From NCBI GenBank assembly GCA_913778905.1, contig CAJYYA010000020.1, positions 1 to 33,352 on the forward strand: a DNA stretch of 33,352 nt, in the 5' to 3' direction. Positions 26,764 to 33,352 of this stretch are shown here, in pieces. Position 1 is the stretch's first letter; each line of letters opens with the position of its first letter. This DNA comes from an uncultured Naasia sp. Its GTDB lineage: Bacteria > Actinomycetota > Actinomycetes > Actinomycetales > Microbacteriaceae. The position numbers and the translations under genes were made by a program. Below the pieces are notes generated by a model. That model saw only the letters and a list, made by a program, of their open reading frames with translations. It made no database searches and was not told where the DNA came from.

Positions 26764-28257
26764 GTGCCCACGCTGACCGAACTCGTCTCATCCGCAGGCC
26801 GATCGAGCGCCCCCGACGCCGAATGGCTCCACCTCGTCGTCGGAGACATGCAGCTGCTCGCCGACCTGGCGTTCTCCGACATCGTGCTCTGGGTGCCCAC
26901 CGAGGACGACTCGTTCGTCGCCGTCGCCCACAACCGGCCGTCGAGCGCGGCGACCCTCTTCTACCGCGACTTCGTCGGTCAGCGGATCAAGTCGGAATGG
27001 CGTTCGCTCGTCACCGAGGCGTTCGAGAAGGCCGTCATCGTCGATTCGTCGGCCCCCGACTGGTTCGAGGAGACGCCCACGCGAGTGCGAGCCGTACCGG
27101 TGCAGCGGCGGCTCTCGCCGAGCAATCGCGAGGCCACCAACGTGCCCATCGCCGTCCTCACCCGCCACACCAACCTGAGCGAGACCCGGTCACCGAGCCG
27201 CCAGGAGATCACGTTCAACGAATGTGCGGACGAGCTCTTCACCATGATCGGCGCCGGCGATTTCCCGGACGTGGGGGCGCCCACGGGACCCCGACGCGGT
27301 GCGCCCCGCGCATCCGACGGACTGATCCGTATCGACGTGGACGGCATCACGACCTTCGCGAGCCCGAACGCGCTGTCGGCTTTCAACCGCATGGGGTTCA
27401 CCGGTGAGCTCGAGGGCGAGTCGCTGGCGGAAGTGACTTCGGCGCTCGTCGAGTCGCAGCACACGGTGGACGAGTCGCTGCCCCTGGTCGTCACCGGTCG
27501 CGCCCCGTGGCGGACCGACATCGAGGCGCGCGGCGTGAACGTCTCGTTGCGCGCGATTCCGATCAAGGACCGCGGCGACCGCAAGGGCGCCATCGTGCTC
27601 TGCCGCGACGTGACCGAGCTGCGCCACCAGGAGCAGGAGCTCATCACCAAGGACGCGACGATCCGAGAGATCCACCACCGCGTCAAGAACAATCTCCAGA
27701 CCGTCGCGTCACTGCTGCGCATCCAGGCCCGCCGGTCGCGGACGGACGAGGCACGCGATGCGCTCATCCAGGCCATGCGCCGCGTGTCCGCCATCGCGGT
27801 CGTGCACGACACCCTCTCGGAGGGCCTCAATCAGAACGTCGACTTCGATGAGGTGTTCGAGCGCGTGCTGCTGCTCGTCGCCGAGGTCGCCTCGACGGCC
27901 GGGACGAAGGTGCATCCGAAGAAGAAGGGCAACTTCGGGGTGCTGCCGAGCGAGTACGCGACTCCGCTCGCACTCGCGCTGACCGAGCTCGTGACGAACG
28001 CCGTCGAACACGGTCTGGCCGGTCGCGACGGAACGGTCGAGATCGACGCTCAGCGCACGAGCGACCGGCTCGTCGTGGCGGTGCGCGACAACGGGGTGGG
28101 CCTCGGTGAGGGCAAGGTCGGATCCGGCCTGGGAACGCAGATCGTACGCACCCTCATCCAGGGCGAGCTCAGCGGGGCGATCGACTGGCACACGCTCGTC
28201 GGCAACGGCACCGAGGTGACCATCGACATCCCCATGCGCTGGGTCAGCACCGCCTGA
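26764..28257 (+). CDS. pdtaS: PdtaS-type cytosolic sensor histidine kinase
   Basis: 497 residues with no membrane segment. An N-terminal GAF-like domain (~10-150), a PAS-like domain (~185-290), then HisKA_2 with EIHHRVKNNLQTVASLL (phospho-acceptor at His304/305) and an HATPase domain (ALTELVTNAVEHGL, VAVRDNGVGLGEG, GSGLGTQIVRTLI). This matches mycobacterial PdtaS (Rv3220c). PdtaS phosphorylates the ANTAR-domain, RNA-binding regulator PdtaR and so affects antitermination; no pdtaR is in this window. The convergent whiB1 next door mirrors the Rv3219/Rv3220c order. The start is GTG, apparently leaderless. Confidence 0.9.
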   Translation: MPTLTELVSSAGRSSAPDAEWLHLVVGDMQLLADLAFSDIVLWVPTEDDSFVAVAHNRPSSAATLFYRDFVGQRIKSEWRSLVTEAFEKAVIVDSSAPDWFEETPTRVRAVPVQRRLSPSNREATNVPIAVLTRHTNLSETRSPSRQEITFNECADELFTMIGAGDFPDVGAPTGPRRGAPRASDGLIRIDVDGITTFASPNALSAFNRMGFTGELEGESLAEVTSALVESQHTVDESLPLVVTGRAPWRTDIEARGVNVSLRAIPIKDRGDRKGAIVLCRDVTELRHQEQELITKDATIREIHHRVKNNLQTVASLLRIQARRSRTDEARDALIQAMRRVSAIAVVHDTLSEGLNQNVDFDEVFERVLLLVAEVASTAGTKVHPKKKGNFGVLPSEYATPLALALTELVTNAVEHGLAGRDGTVEIDAQRTSDRLVVAVRDNGVGLGEGKVGSGLGTQIVRTLIQGELSGAIDWHTLVGNGTEVTIDIPMRWVSTA

Positions 28258-28260
28258 CGT

Positions 28261-28420
28261 CGGATATTCCGGCAGAAACCGCACGTTCCGGCGAGTGAAT
28301 CTCGCCGGAACGTGCGGTTTCGTCGTCGATCGGACGGCAGTGGAGTCAGAAGACGGAGAAAGACCGCACGTTCCGGCGGCAAGTCCTCGCCGGAACGTGC
28401 GGTCTATGCCGGAATATCCG
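28261..28420. terminator. Nested palindromes between pdtaS and whiB1
   Basis: Three perfect inverted repeats lie here: an outer 14-bp pair (28261-28274 with 28407-28420), a 20-bp hairpin (28276-28295 with 28301-28320, 5-base loop) and an 18-bp hairpin (28361-28378 with 28388-28405, 9-base loop). Both inner hairpins share the core ACCGCACGTTCCGGCG, so it appears four times in alternating orientation. Together they can fold as a three-way junction. The position between convergent stops fits a bidirectional terminator. Confidence 0.8.
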
Positions 28421-28426
28421 ATCTGG

Positions 28427-28675
28427 TCAGGAGGCGCGGCGGGCGCGAGCGGCGCGGCGCTTGAGAGCGCGGCGCTCGTCCTCGCTCAGTCCGCCCCAGA
28501 CGCCGTAGTCCTGGCTGGTCTCGAGGGCGTACTGGAGGCAGGTCTCCGTGACGGTGCAGCGGGCGCACACCGACTTGGCCTTGTCGATCTGATCGACGGC
28601 CGGGCCGGTGTTACCGACAGGGAAGAAGAGCTCCGGGTCAGCGGTGAGGCAGGCTGATTTGTCACGCCAATCCAT
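28427..28675 (-). CDS. whiB1: WhiB1-type iron-sulphur regulator
   Basis: 82 residues. Four Cys ligands for a [4Fe-4S] cluster, Cys9, Cys37, Cys40 and Cys46 (CxxC x5 C), the turn GVWGG (58-62), and a basic C-terminal DNA-binding tail (RRALKRRAARARR). The N-terminus MDWRDKSACLTADPELFFPVGN is close to mycobacterial WhiB1. WhiB1 binds the housekeeping sigma factor and responds to nitric oxide in studied species. AAGGAG eight bases before ATG 28675 is a good ribosome site. It is convergent with pdtaS. Confidence 0.96.
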   Translation of the reverse strand: MDWRDKSACLTADPELFFPVGNTGPAVDQIDKAKSVCARCTVTETCLQYALETSQDYGVWGGLSEDERRALKRRAARARRAS

Positions 28676-28872
28676 GCGTGTGCTCCTTCATGCGGGTGCG
28701 GTCTCGAAAAGGGTGGAGACCATAGGTGAACGATCGCGGCAGCTATCGCGGATGGCGAGCTTCTGCCCAGCGGATCCGTGCCGCCCACCTCGCTGTGAGC
28801 ACTAGAAAACGGCCTCAAGTATGGTTGCATAGGCCCTCCGATTGATCAATAGCCTTGTATGGGATCGCCGCT

Positions 28873-29283
28873 GTGAACGAAGGTCCGAACCCGACCGAAC
28901 GCCCCTCCGGTGGGCTTCCGCTGACGCTCCTCACGCTGCTTCTCGGGCTGGAAGCCGTGGCGATGACGGCCCTCGCGCTGTTCCTCCTCTTCGAACTGCT
29001 CACCCAGCCCGCGGCGTCGATCGGCGGCGGTATCGCGATCGTCGTCCTGGGATTCCTCGCGGCCGTGTGGCTCGTCGCGATCGTCATCGGGGTCTTGCGA
29101 AGGCGTCCATGGATCCGCGGTGCGGCGATGACGTGGCAGTTCCTGCAGATCGCCGTGGCGGTGGGCTGCTTCCAAGGGCTCTTCGCTCAGCCCGACATCG
29201 GCTGGTTGCTGCTCGCTCCCGCACTGGTGTGCATCCTGCTGCTGCTGTCGCCGCGGCTGACGGCGGTGCTCAGGCCGGAGTGA
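28873..29283 (+). CDS. Small integral membrane protein, function unknown
   Basis: 136 residues from GTG 28873; a TTG at 28855 would add six. About four membrane helices: LPLTLLTLLLGLEAVAMTAL, IAIVVLGFLAAVWLVAIVIGVL, WQFLQIAVAVGCFQGLF, WLLLAPALVCILLLL. A short charged N-terminus (NEGPNPTERP) precedes them. No family is assigned; similar small membrane proteins are common near whiB1 in actinobacteria. Neither start has a clear ribosome site. It diverges from whiB1. The 197-base gap between them holds no gene; A/T-rich patches near 28810-28860 may carry both promoters. Confidence 0.78.
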   Translation: MNEGPNPTERPSGGLPLTLLTLLLGLEAVAMTALALFLLFELLTQPAASIGGGIAIVVLGFLAAVWLVAIVIGVLRRRPWIRGAAMTWQFLQIAVAVGCFQGLFAQPDIGWLLLAPALVCILLLLSPRLTAVLRPE

Positions 29284-29310
29284 GGTGGGCCATCCCGAGC
29301 CTCGGCCGAT

Positions 29311-29349
29311 GACGAAGGCCCCGGATCGTCGAGATCCGGGGCCTTCGTC
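29311..29349. terminator. Perfect 17-bp hairpin terminator
   Basis: 29311-29327 and 29333-29349 are perfect complements around GTCGA. It lies between the convergent membrane-protein and peroxiredoxin genes and can end both. Confidence 0.8.
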
Positions 29350-29366
29350 GTGCTCGCGGGTGGCTG

Positions 29367-29843
29367 TCAGTCGAGACCGAGCTTCTTGCGGAGCGATGCG
29401 ACGTGCCCGGTCGCCTTGACGTTGTACAGCGGCAGGGCGACCTTGCCGTCCTCGTCGACGACGACGGTTGAGCGGATGACGCCCGTGACGGTCTTGCCGT
29501 AGAGCGACTTCTCGCCGTAGGCGGCGTAAGCCTTGTGAACGGTCAGATCGGGGTCGCTGAGGAGCGGGAAGTCGAGGCCCTCCTGTTGGGCGAATCGCGC
29601 CAGCTTCGCAGGCTCGTCCTTCGAGATCCCGAGGACCGTGTAGCCGGCCGCCTTGAGCGAGTTGAGGTTGTCGCGGAAGTCGCATGCCTGGGTCGTGCAC
29701 CCCGGTGTCATCGCGGCCGGGTAGAAGTAGACGACCGTCTTCCCGCCCTTGTGGTCGCTCAACGAGACCTCCGTGCCGTTCTGATCGAGCAGCGTGAAAT
29801 CGGGGGCTGTGTCCCCTGCGACGAGACGGGTGGATTCGGTCAT
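29367..29843 (-). CDS. bcp: Thioredoxin-dependent thiol peroxidase (Bcp/PrxQ)
   Basis: 158 residues. Peroxidatic Cys49 in AAMTPGCTTQACDFRD and resolving Cys54 five residues later are the Bcp/PrxQ pattern; the common family signature has F/Y-P-x-D/A before TPGCT. It reduces hydrogen and organic peroxides using thioredoxin. The frame is open to 29900, but ATG 29843 has AAGGAGAC about 6 bases upstream and starts the canonical N-terminus (LVAGDTAPDFTLLDQNG). Confidence 0.95.
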   Translation of the reverse strand: MTESTRLVAGDTAPDFTLLDQNGTEVSLSDHKGGKTVVYFYPAAMTPGCTTQACDFRDNLNSLKAAGYTVLGISKDEPAKLARFAQQEGLDFPLLSDPDLTVHKAYAAYGEKSLYGKTVTGVIRSTVVVDEDGKVALPLYNVKATGHVASLRKKLGLD

Positions 29844-29902
29844 TCGGGTCTCCTTCCGCCACGCAGACGACACGCGTGGCAACAACGACGGGAGACTCAT
29901 GG

Positions 29903-29908
29903 TAATGT
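29903..29908 (+). promoter_or_regulatory. Possible tRNA-Lys -10 box
   Basis: TAATGT about 31 bases before the tRNA 5' end fits the -10 pattern. No good -35 is seen. A short imperfect hairpin (GGTTCGA...TCGAGCC) lies between it and the tRNA. Confidence 0.3.
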
Positions 29909-29939
29909 CGTCTCTCGGTTCGAGTGATTCGAGCCGTAA

Positions 29940-30012
<73 letters not shown>

Positions 30013-30015
30013 CTG

Positions 30016-30054
30016 AAGGCCACGTGAACTCTCGCCAGTTCGCGTGGCCTTTTT
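30016..30054 (+). terminator. Intrinsic terminator after tRNA-Lys
   Basis: A 15-bp stem with one G-U pair (30016-30030 with 30037-30051) and loop CTCGCC runs into a T tract (TTTTT to 30054). It ends the tRNA transcript and, on the other strand, may also end the acyltransferase gene whose stop is at 30065. Confidence 0.85.
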
Positions 30055-30064
30055 CGTTGTCGGC

Positions 30065-31348
30065 TCAGACCGCTGCCGTTGGTGCTGACTGCCTTTTCGT
30101 CGTGTGCGCCTTCCCTCGATTCAGGAGGAGGACAGCCGCTCCGATCATGACGGCCCCGAAGAGCGCCGACGTGAGGCTCAGGAGGTAGACCGTCACCACG
30201 AATGACGGGACGAAGACCAGTGCCGCCGCGGTCACCGCCCTGGCGAGGCCGGGTGTCGCCAGACCCTCGACGGGCGCCTCGAACCTGCCCACCGCGAAGG
30301 ACAGGGCGAAGACCACGAGCAGAGTGGCCGCGTAGAACAGCGGTCGGGTCAGCCACCAGGCGGGTGACCCCGGTGACACGGCGGCACCGGGGATCAGCAG
30401 GCTCACTCCGGCCAGGGCGATGATCACGGGCAGGTGCCACAGGTAGATCGTCATGAGGCGCGTTCCGGCGACGAATACGACAGCCCGGGGCGTCCTGTGG
30501 TGCATCAACGCCGTCAGTGCCGGCTTCAGGAGTCTGAGGACGCACGCCTGACTGACCGCCAGCATCATCAGCGGGACCGTGGGCGGGTTCAGATTCGTCA
30601 GCATGTCGACGCTGTAGGGCCCCACCGCAGTGAGGGGGAACAGGGTGGCGAACGAGACGGCGGCCAGGGCGACCAGGTGAAGGCGAGAACGATCGAACCA
30701 GCCGTCCGCGTACCAGAACCCGACCTGCTGAACGAAGAGCCAGACGAAGACGAAGTTGAGGTAGCCGACGAGCTCAACTCCCGTCGAGAATCGGAGCGCG
30801 TCCACCGCGGCCGCGCCCAGGAGCAGCACGAGCATCGTCGACTTCGGTGCCCGGGCGTGCAGTCGGGCCATGAGAGGCACGAAGGTCTGGCAGAGCGTGT
30901 ATGCGGCGAGGAACCAGATGGGGGAACCCGCTCCGGTGAAGACCGTCGCGACCAGCTCCGGGGCGACCCCCGCCACGGTGACCCCGGTGATGACGACCGC
31001 GTAGAACACGAAGAGGGGCAGTGCCGGGCGGGCCAGCCGCAGAACGCGGCTCTGGATGTAGTCCGCCGCCGTCCTGCTCTTCCGCAGGCTGCTGCGCCAG
31101 GCCGTGAGACTCGCGAAGCCGCCGACGACGAAGAACAGGGGCATGATCTGGCCGAACCAGGTGGCATAGGCGAACCACGGCTGAGCCTCGAGCGGACGCG
31201 AGGCCTCGATGGCTCCCGATGCGTCGACCCCGACCCCGATCATCATGAGGTGGATCGCCACCACGAGAAGGACGCAGAACACCCGCGTCAGATCGAGTGT
31301 GAGGTCGCGACGGGACAGGTCCACGGTCGGGCGCGCCGAATCGCTCAT
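30065..31348 (-). CDS. Acyltransferase-3 family membrane protein
   Basis: 427 residues with about ten membrane helices. The N-terminal RRDLTLDLTRVFCVLLVVAIHL is the acyltransferase-3 entry with the probable catalytic His in VVAIHL. FGQIMPLFFVVGGFASLTAW and later SPIWFLAAYTLCQTF and TIYLWHLPVI are also family-like. These enzymes O-acylate sugars, peptidoglycan or antibiotics at the membrane; the substrate here is unknown. AAGGGTGGC precedes ATG. The basic tail (KAHTTKRQS) is cytoplasmic. Confidence 0.88.
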   Translation of the reverse strand: MSDSARPTVDLSRRDLTLDLTRVFCVLLVVAIHLMMIGVGVDASGAIEASRPLEAQPWFAYATWFGQIMPLFFVVGGFASLTAWRSSLRKSRTAADYIQSRVLRLARPALPLFVFYAVVITGVTVAGVAPELVATVFTGAGSPIWFLAAYTLCQTFVPLMARLHARAPKSTMLVLLLGAAAVDALRFSTGVELVGYLNFVFVWLFVQQVGFWYADGWFDRSRLHLVALAAVSFATLFPLTAVGPYSVDMLTNLNPPTVPLMMLAVSQACVLRLLKPALTALMHHRTPRAVVFVAGTRLMTIYLWHLPVIIALAGVSLLIPGAAVSPGSPAWWLTRPLFYAATLLVVFALSFAVGRFEAPVEGLATPGLARAVTAAALVFVPSFVVTVYLLSLTSALFGAVMIGAAVLLLNRGKAHTTKRQSAPTAAV

Positions 31349-31374
31349 GCCACCCTTTCAACTCGGATCAGCCG

Positions 31375-31380
31375 AATGTA
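31375..31380 (-). promoter_or_regulatory. Possible acyltransferase -10 box
   Basis: On the minus strand TACATT (TANNNT) lies 26 bases before the acyltransferase ATG, giving a short leader that contains the AAGGGTGGC ribosome site. The -35 is weak. Confidence 0.3.
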
Positions 31381-31461
31381 TCGCCCTGGGCGGCACGGTG
31401 GAGCGTTCGATAGCTCGACGGGTGTCGCGGCGACGGGGCCGGGGCCGAGGCCGAGACGACG

Positions 31462-32121
31462 TCAGCCGGTGAACGCCGAACTGGGGAGGTCACGTTCGTC
31501 GTCCGTGATGGCGCGCACGATGCGGGCGGCGACGGCGTCCGGATCGAGACCCTGCGGGAAGGCTGGGGCCTCACCGGCGATGGGGTGCTTCGACAGCTCC
31601 GTCTCGACGTGGCCGGGACGCGCGTCTACTACTCGGATGCCGGCCTTCCGCAACTCGCGCGTCGCGGCGACAGTGTACGCGGCAAGACCCGACTTGGCGG
31701 CCGAGTAGGCCGCGAGCCCGGCCGTCGGGGCTTCGGAGACGATGCCGCTGAGCGTCACGATGAAAGGCGATCCGCCCGCCGTCGCGGCCTTAGCCAACGC
31801 AGGGGTCGCCGACCGGATGAGGCGGATGGGGCCCGTCGTGTTGACCGCGAACAACTCGTCGAGGGTGTCGTCGCGCAACTCGGCCGCCGCGCCGAAGGCC
31901 ACGACGCCCGCCGCGATGACGACTCCGTCGAGACGATGGTGTGCGGACGTCACCTGATCGATGAGACGCTGCGGGGCCTCCGCATCGCGAAGATCCCACC
32001 CGGATCCGCGACTGGCGGTGACGACGGTCGCGCCGCCCTGCGAGAGGAGAGAGGAGATGCGGGAGCCGAGCCCGCCGCTTCCGCCCACGACGAGGACGAC
32101 GGCACCATGAAGATCGGTCAT
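31462..32121 (-). CDS. Short-chain dehydrogenase/reductase
   Basis: 219 residues. The cofactor motif GGSGGLG (13-19) and active-site Asn94 (VNTTG), Ser125, Tyr139 and Lys143 (AAYSAAKSG) are all present, so it should be an active NAD(P)-dependent oxidoreductase. Substrate is unknown. It starts 3 bases after the stop of the methyltransferase-like gene, which implies co-transcription, and lies 113 bases before the acyltransferase gene. Confidence 0.92.
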   Translation of the reverse strand: MTDLHGAVVLVVGGSGGLGSRISSLLSQGGATVVTASRGSGWDLRDAEAPQRLIDQVTSAHHRLDGVVIAAGVVAFGAAAELRDDTLDELFAVNTTGPIRLIRSATPALAKAATAGGSPFIVTLSGIVSEAPTAGLAAYSAAKSGLAAYTVAATRELRKAGIRVVDARPGHVETELSKHPIAGEAPAFPQGLDPDAVAARIVRAITDDERDLPSSAFTG

Positions 32122-32124
32122 GTC

Positions 32125-33108
32125 TCACGGTAGGTCGGCCGGACTGGGGTCGGCCTGGGACGAAGCGGGTCGGCGCATCGGTATCCGGTGTGAGTCCGGT
32201 GTCAACCGTCGACGCGATACGGGATGGCCCGGGATCCAGCAACGCACGCGTTCGCGGTAGTCCTCGAACTCCGAGCCGAAGCGTTCGAGGAGGTCGGCTT
32301 CCTCCAGCGGGCGGATGGCGTAGTTCCAGACCAGCGAGCCGAGCAGGGCGTAGACGACGACGAGCCAGGACGACATCAGCAGACCGACCGCCACGCCCTG
32401 TGAGATGCCCGCGACGGCCATCGGGTTGCGCACGAACCGGTAAGGGCCGACGACGACCAGGCGGTTCGCGGTGGCGATCGGCAGGGGCGTGCCGTCGCCC
32501 ACGACGGACATGGCCACCGCCGACCAGAGGCCCAGGGCGCTCGCGGCGATGAGGAGAATCCCGCCGAGGAACACCAGGATCGGCGGGAAGTCGACCGCCA
32601 CACGCCAGCGCTCCTCGGCGAAGCCGATCACGACGGGGACCACCACGAGAGCGCCACCCCAGAAGACCACGATCTGGCCGGCGGTCGCCAGCATCCGGGC
32701 CAGCGGGGAACGATCCGGGGCCGCGACGCGGAACCGGAACGGGCCGCGAGCCAGCCACTCCGTCGGAATGCGGCCGAGCGTCACGAGGGCCAGAGCCGCG
32801 GCCGATCCTGTCGTCGCCGCGATCATGGCGAGGACGCCCCAGCCCGCTTCCCCGGTGATCGTCGCGTAGGAGCCCAGGCCGACGGTGACGAGGGCGGTCC
32901 AGGCGGTTGAGAGCCAGGCGGCCCAGCGGATACCGATCGCAGCGAGGGTGCTGCCGACGACGAAGAGAGGGATGTCGAGGGCGCCCACGAGCACGGGGTC
33001 GAGAGACCCCAGCGTTGCCGCACGGATCACCGGGAGGGTCGCGACGCTCACCCACCAGAGCGCACCCGCGAGCGCCTGCACGGCGAAGTAGGCCCGACCC
33101 CAGCGCAT
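32125..33108 (-). CDS. Isoprenylcysteine methyltransferase-like membrane protein
   Basis: 327 residues from ATG 33108; an earlier ATG (33123) lies upstream of the likely transcript start. Several membrane helices precede the ICMT/PEMT-type signature VGPYRFVRNPMAVAGI and, near the C-terminus, RPLEEADLLERFGSEFEDY. The family uses S-adenosylmethionine to methylate lipids or isoprenylated cysteines; in bacteria the substrate is often unknown. The protein is longer than the minimal ~200-residue members because of an N-terminal membrane domain. First gene of the unit that continues into the dehydrogenase. Confidence 0.88.
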   Translation of the reverse strand: MRWGRAYFAVQALAGALWWVSVATLPVIRAATLGSLDPVLVGALDIPLFVVGSTLAAIGIRWAAWLSTAWTALVTVGLGSYATITGEAGWGVLAMIAATTGSAAALALVTLGRIPTEWLARGPFRFRVAAPDRSPLARMLATAGQIVVFWGGALVVVPVVIGFAEERWRVAVDFPPILVFLGGILLIAASALGLWSAVAMSVVGDGTPLPIATANRLVVVGPYRFVRNPMAVAGISQGVAVGLLMSSWLVVVYALLGSLVWNYAIRPLEEADLLERFGSEFEDYRERVRCWIPGHPVSRRRLTPDSHRIPMRRPASSQADPSPADLP

Positions 33109-33114
33109 GGGGGC

Positions 33115-33120
33115 ACAGTA
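33115..33120 (-). promoter_or_regulatory. -10 box for leaderless methyltransferase gene
   Basis: On the minus strand TACTGT is followed by 6 bases (GCCCCC) and the ATG at 33108. The spacing matches the nucleoside hydrolase and 22893 genes, and no ribosome site is present. Confidence 0.5.
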
Positions 33121-33151
33121 CACGGGCGTGGCCCGCTGCTCTCGCTACGGG

Positions 33152-33352
33152 CTGGCGGCCTACTCGACGTCCGGAGGTCGAGTAGCGGAGCGTATCGAGG
33201 CACTGCCTCGGGCTCGGCGATCGGTATCGGCTTCGCCGATGCTGTTCTGTCTGCTCTCGGTACGCCTTCGGCTACTCGAGCCGTCTCGGTACGGCCTGGC
33301 GGCCTACTCGACGTCCGGAACCCACGGAGGTCGAGTAGCGAAGCGTACCGAG
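33152..33352. repeat. Repetitive extragenic palindromic element
   Basis: A 24-base sequence at 33152-33175 recurs exactly at 33296-33319. Each copy is followed by GGAGGTCGAGTAGCG (33172-33186 and 33326-33340; the first overlaps the end of the copy) and then a near-copy of GAGCGTATCGAG / AAGCGTACCGAG. Each unit is self-complementary (CTACTCGAC with GTCGAGTAG). Between them CTCGGTACGCCTTCGGCTACTCGAG is a further inverted variant. This resembles dispersed REP-like elements of Microbacteriaceae. The array runs off the right edge. No gene is seen in 33124-33352. Confidence 0.75.

Noticed and set aside
30434-31708. Long plus-strand frame opposite the acyltransferase gene
   Set aside because: Asp/Glu/Arg-rich shadow; the minus-strand frame has clear membrane helices and family motifs.
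31790-33055. 421-codon minus-strand frame across the dehydrogenase and methyltransferase genes
   Set aside because: Arg/Gly/Pro-rich shadow crossing two genes with good motifs in another frame.

Overview
The window looks like a chromosome segment of a high-GC Gram-positive bacterium, most likely a member of the Microbacteriaceae (Microbacterium-like; genus not resolved). The evidence is the gene order mtrA-mtrB-lpqB-comF-hpf ... secA-Rv3235-like, the whiB1/pdtaS pair, the strong GC-rich codon bias, several apparently leaderless genes, and an LAxTG-type cell-wall sorting signal.

Bases 1 to about 5150 are an accessory segment. Its base and codon use look less GC-extreme than the rest. In order it holds a 23-codon leader frame, a serine recombinase and a PD-(D/E)XK (Mrr-like) nuclease protein, all chained by 4-base start/stop overlaps. 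On the opposite strand follow a protein with a HEPN-type R-N-x4-H motif and a 43-residue single-pass membrane peptide. Next come a Cys-cluster protein of a type I associate with actinobacterial phages and integrative elements, a 5'-truncated ParB-like gene, and short coding remnants. This recombinase/nuclease/HEPN neighbourhood is the best candidate here for an undescribed, defence-like system. That role is inference.

Bases 5173-10638 (minus strand) are a tightly coupled five-gene unit. In transcription order it encodes a polytopic membrane protein, DUF4129, DUF4350, a MoxR AAA+ ATPase and DUF58. It diverges, with only 38 bp between start codons, from mtrA-mtrB-lpqB (cell-envelope and division signalling), which is followed by comF and a long-form ribosome hibernation factor gene. 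A 92-bp double palindrome separates hpf from a convergent, secreted S8/S53-like protease with an atypical catalytic Asp region and a sortase signal. A nucleoside hydrolase (minus) then diverges from secA.

After secA lie a perfect 22-bp terminator hairpin, an Rv3235-family gene, a small beta-rich conserved hypothetical, a MerR/excisionase-type HTH protein, a SAF-domain protein coupled to a CpaE/MinD-like protein, a pabC-like lyase, and the pdtaS-type sensor kinase. pdtaS is convergent with whiB1 across a nested set of palindromes. The right end carries a small membrane protein, a Bcp peroxiredoxin, tRNA-Lys(CUU), an acyltransferase-3 membrane protein, a short-chain dehydrogenase and an isoprenylcysteine-methyltransferase-like protein. 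The window ends in a repetitive palindromic extragenic element.

Several starts (nucleoside hydrolase, the 22893 gene, pdtaS, the methyltransferase gene, possibly mtrA and the HTH gene) lie 5-9 bases after a TANNNT-like -10 box with little or no Shine-Dalgarno. This suggests leaderless mRNAs. No CRISPR array, rRNA or intact insertion sequence was seen.
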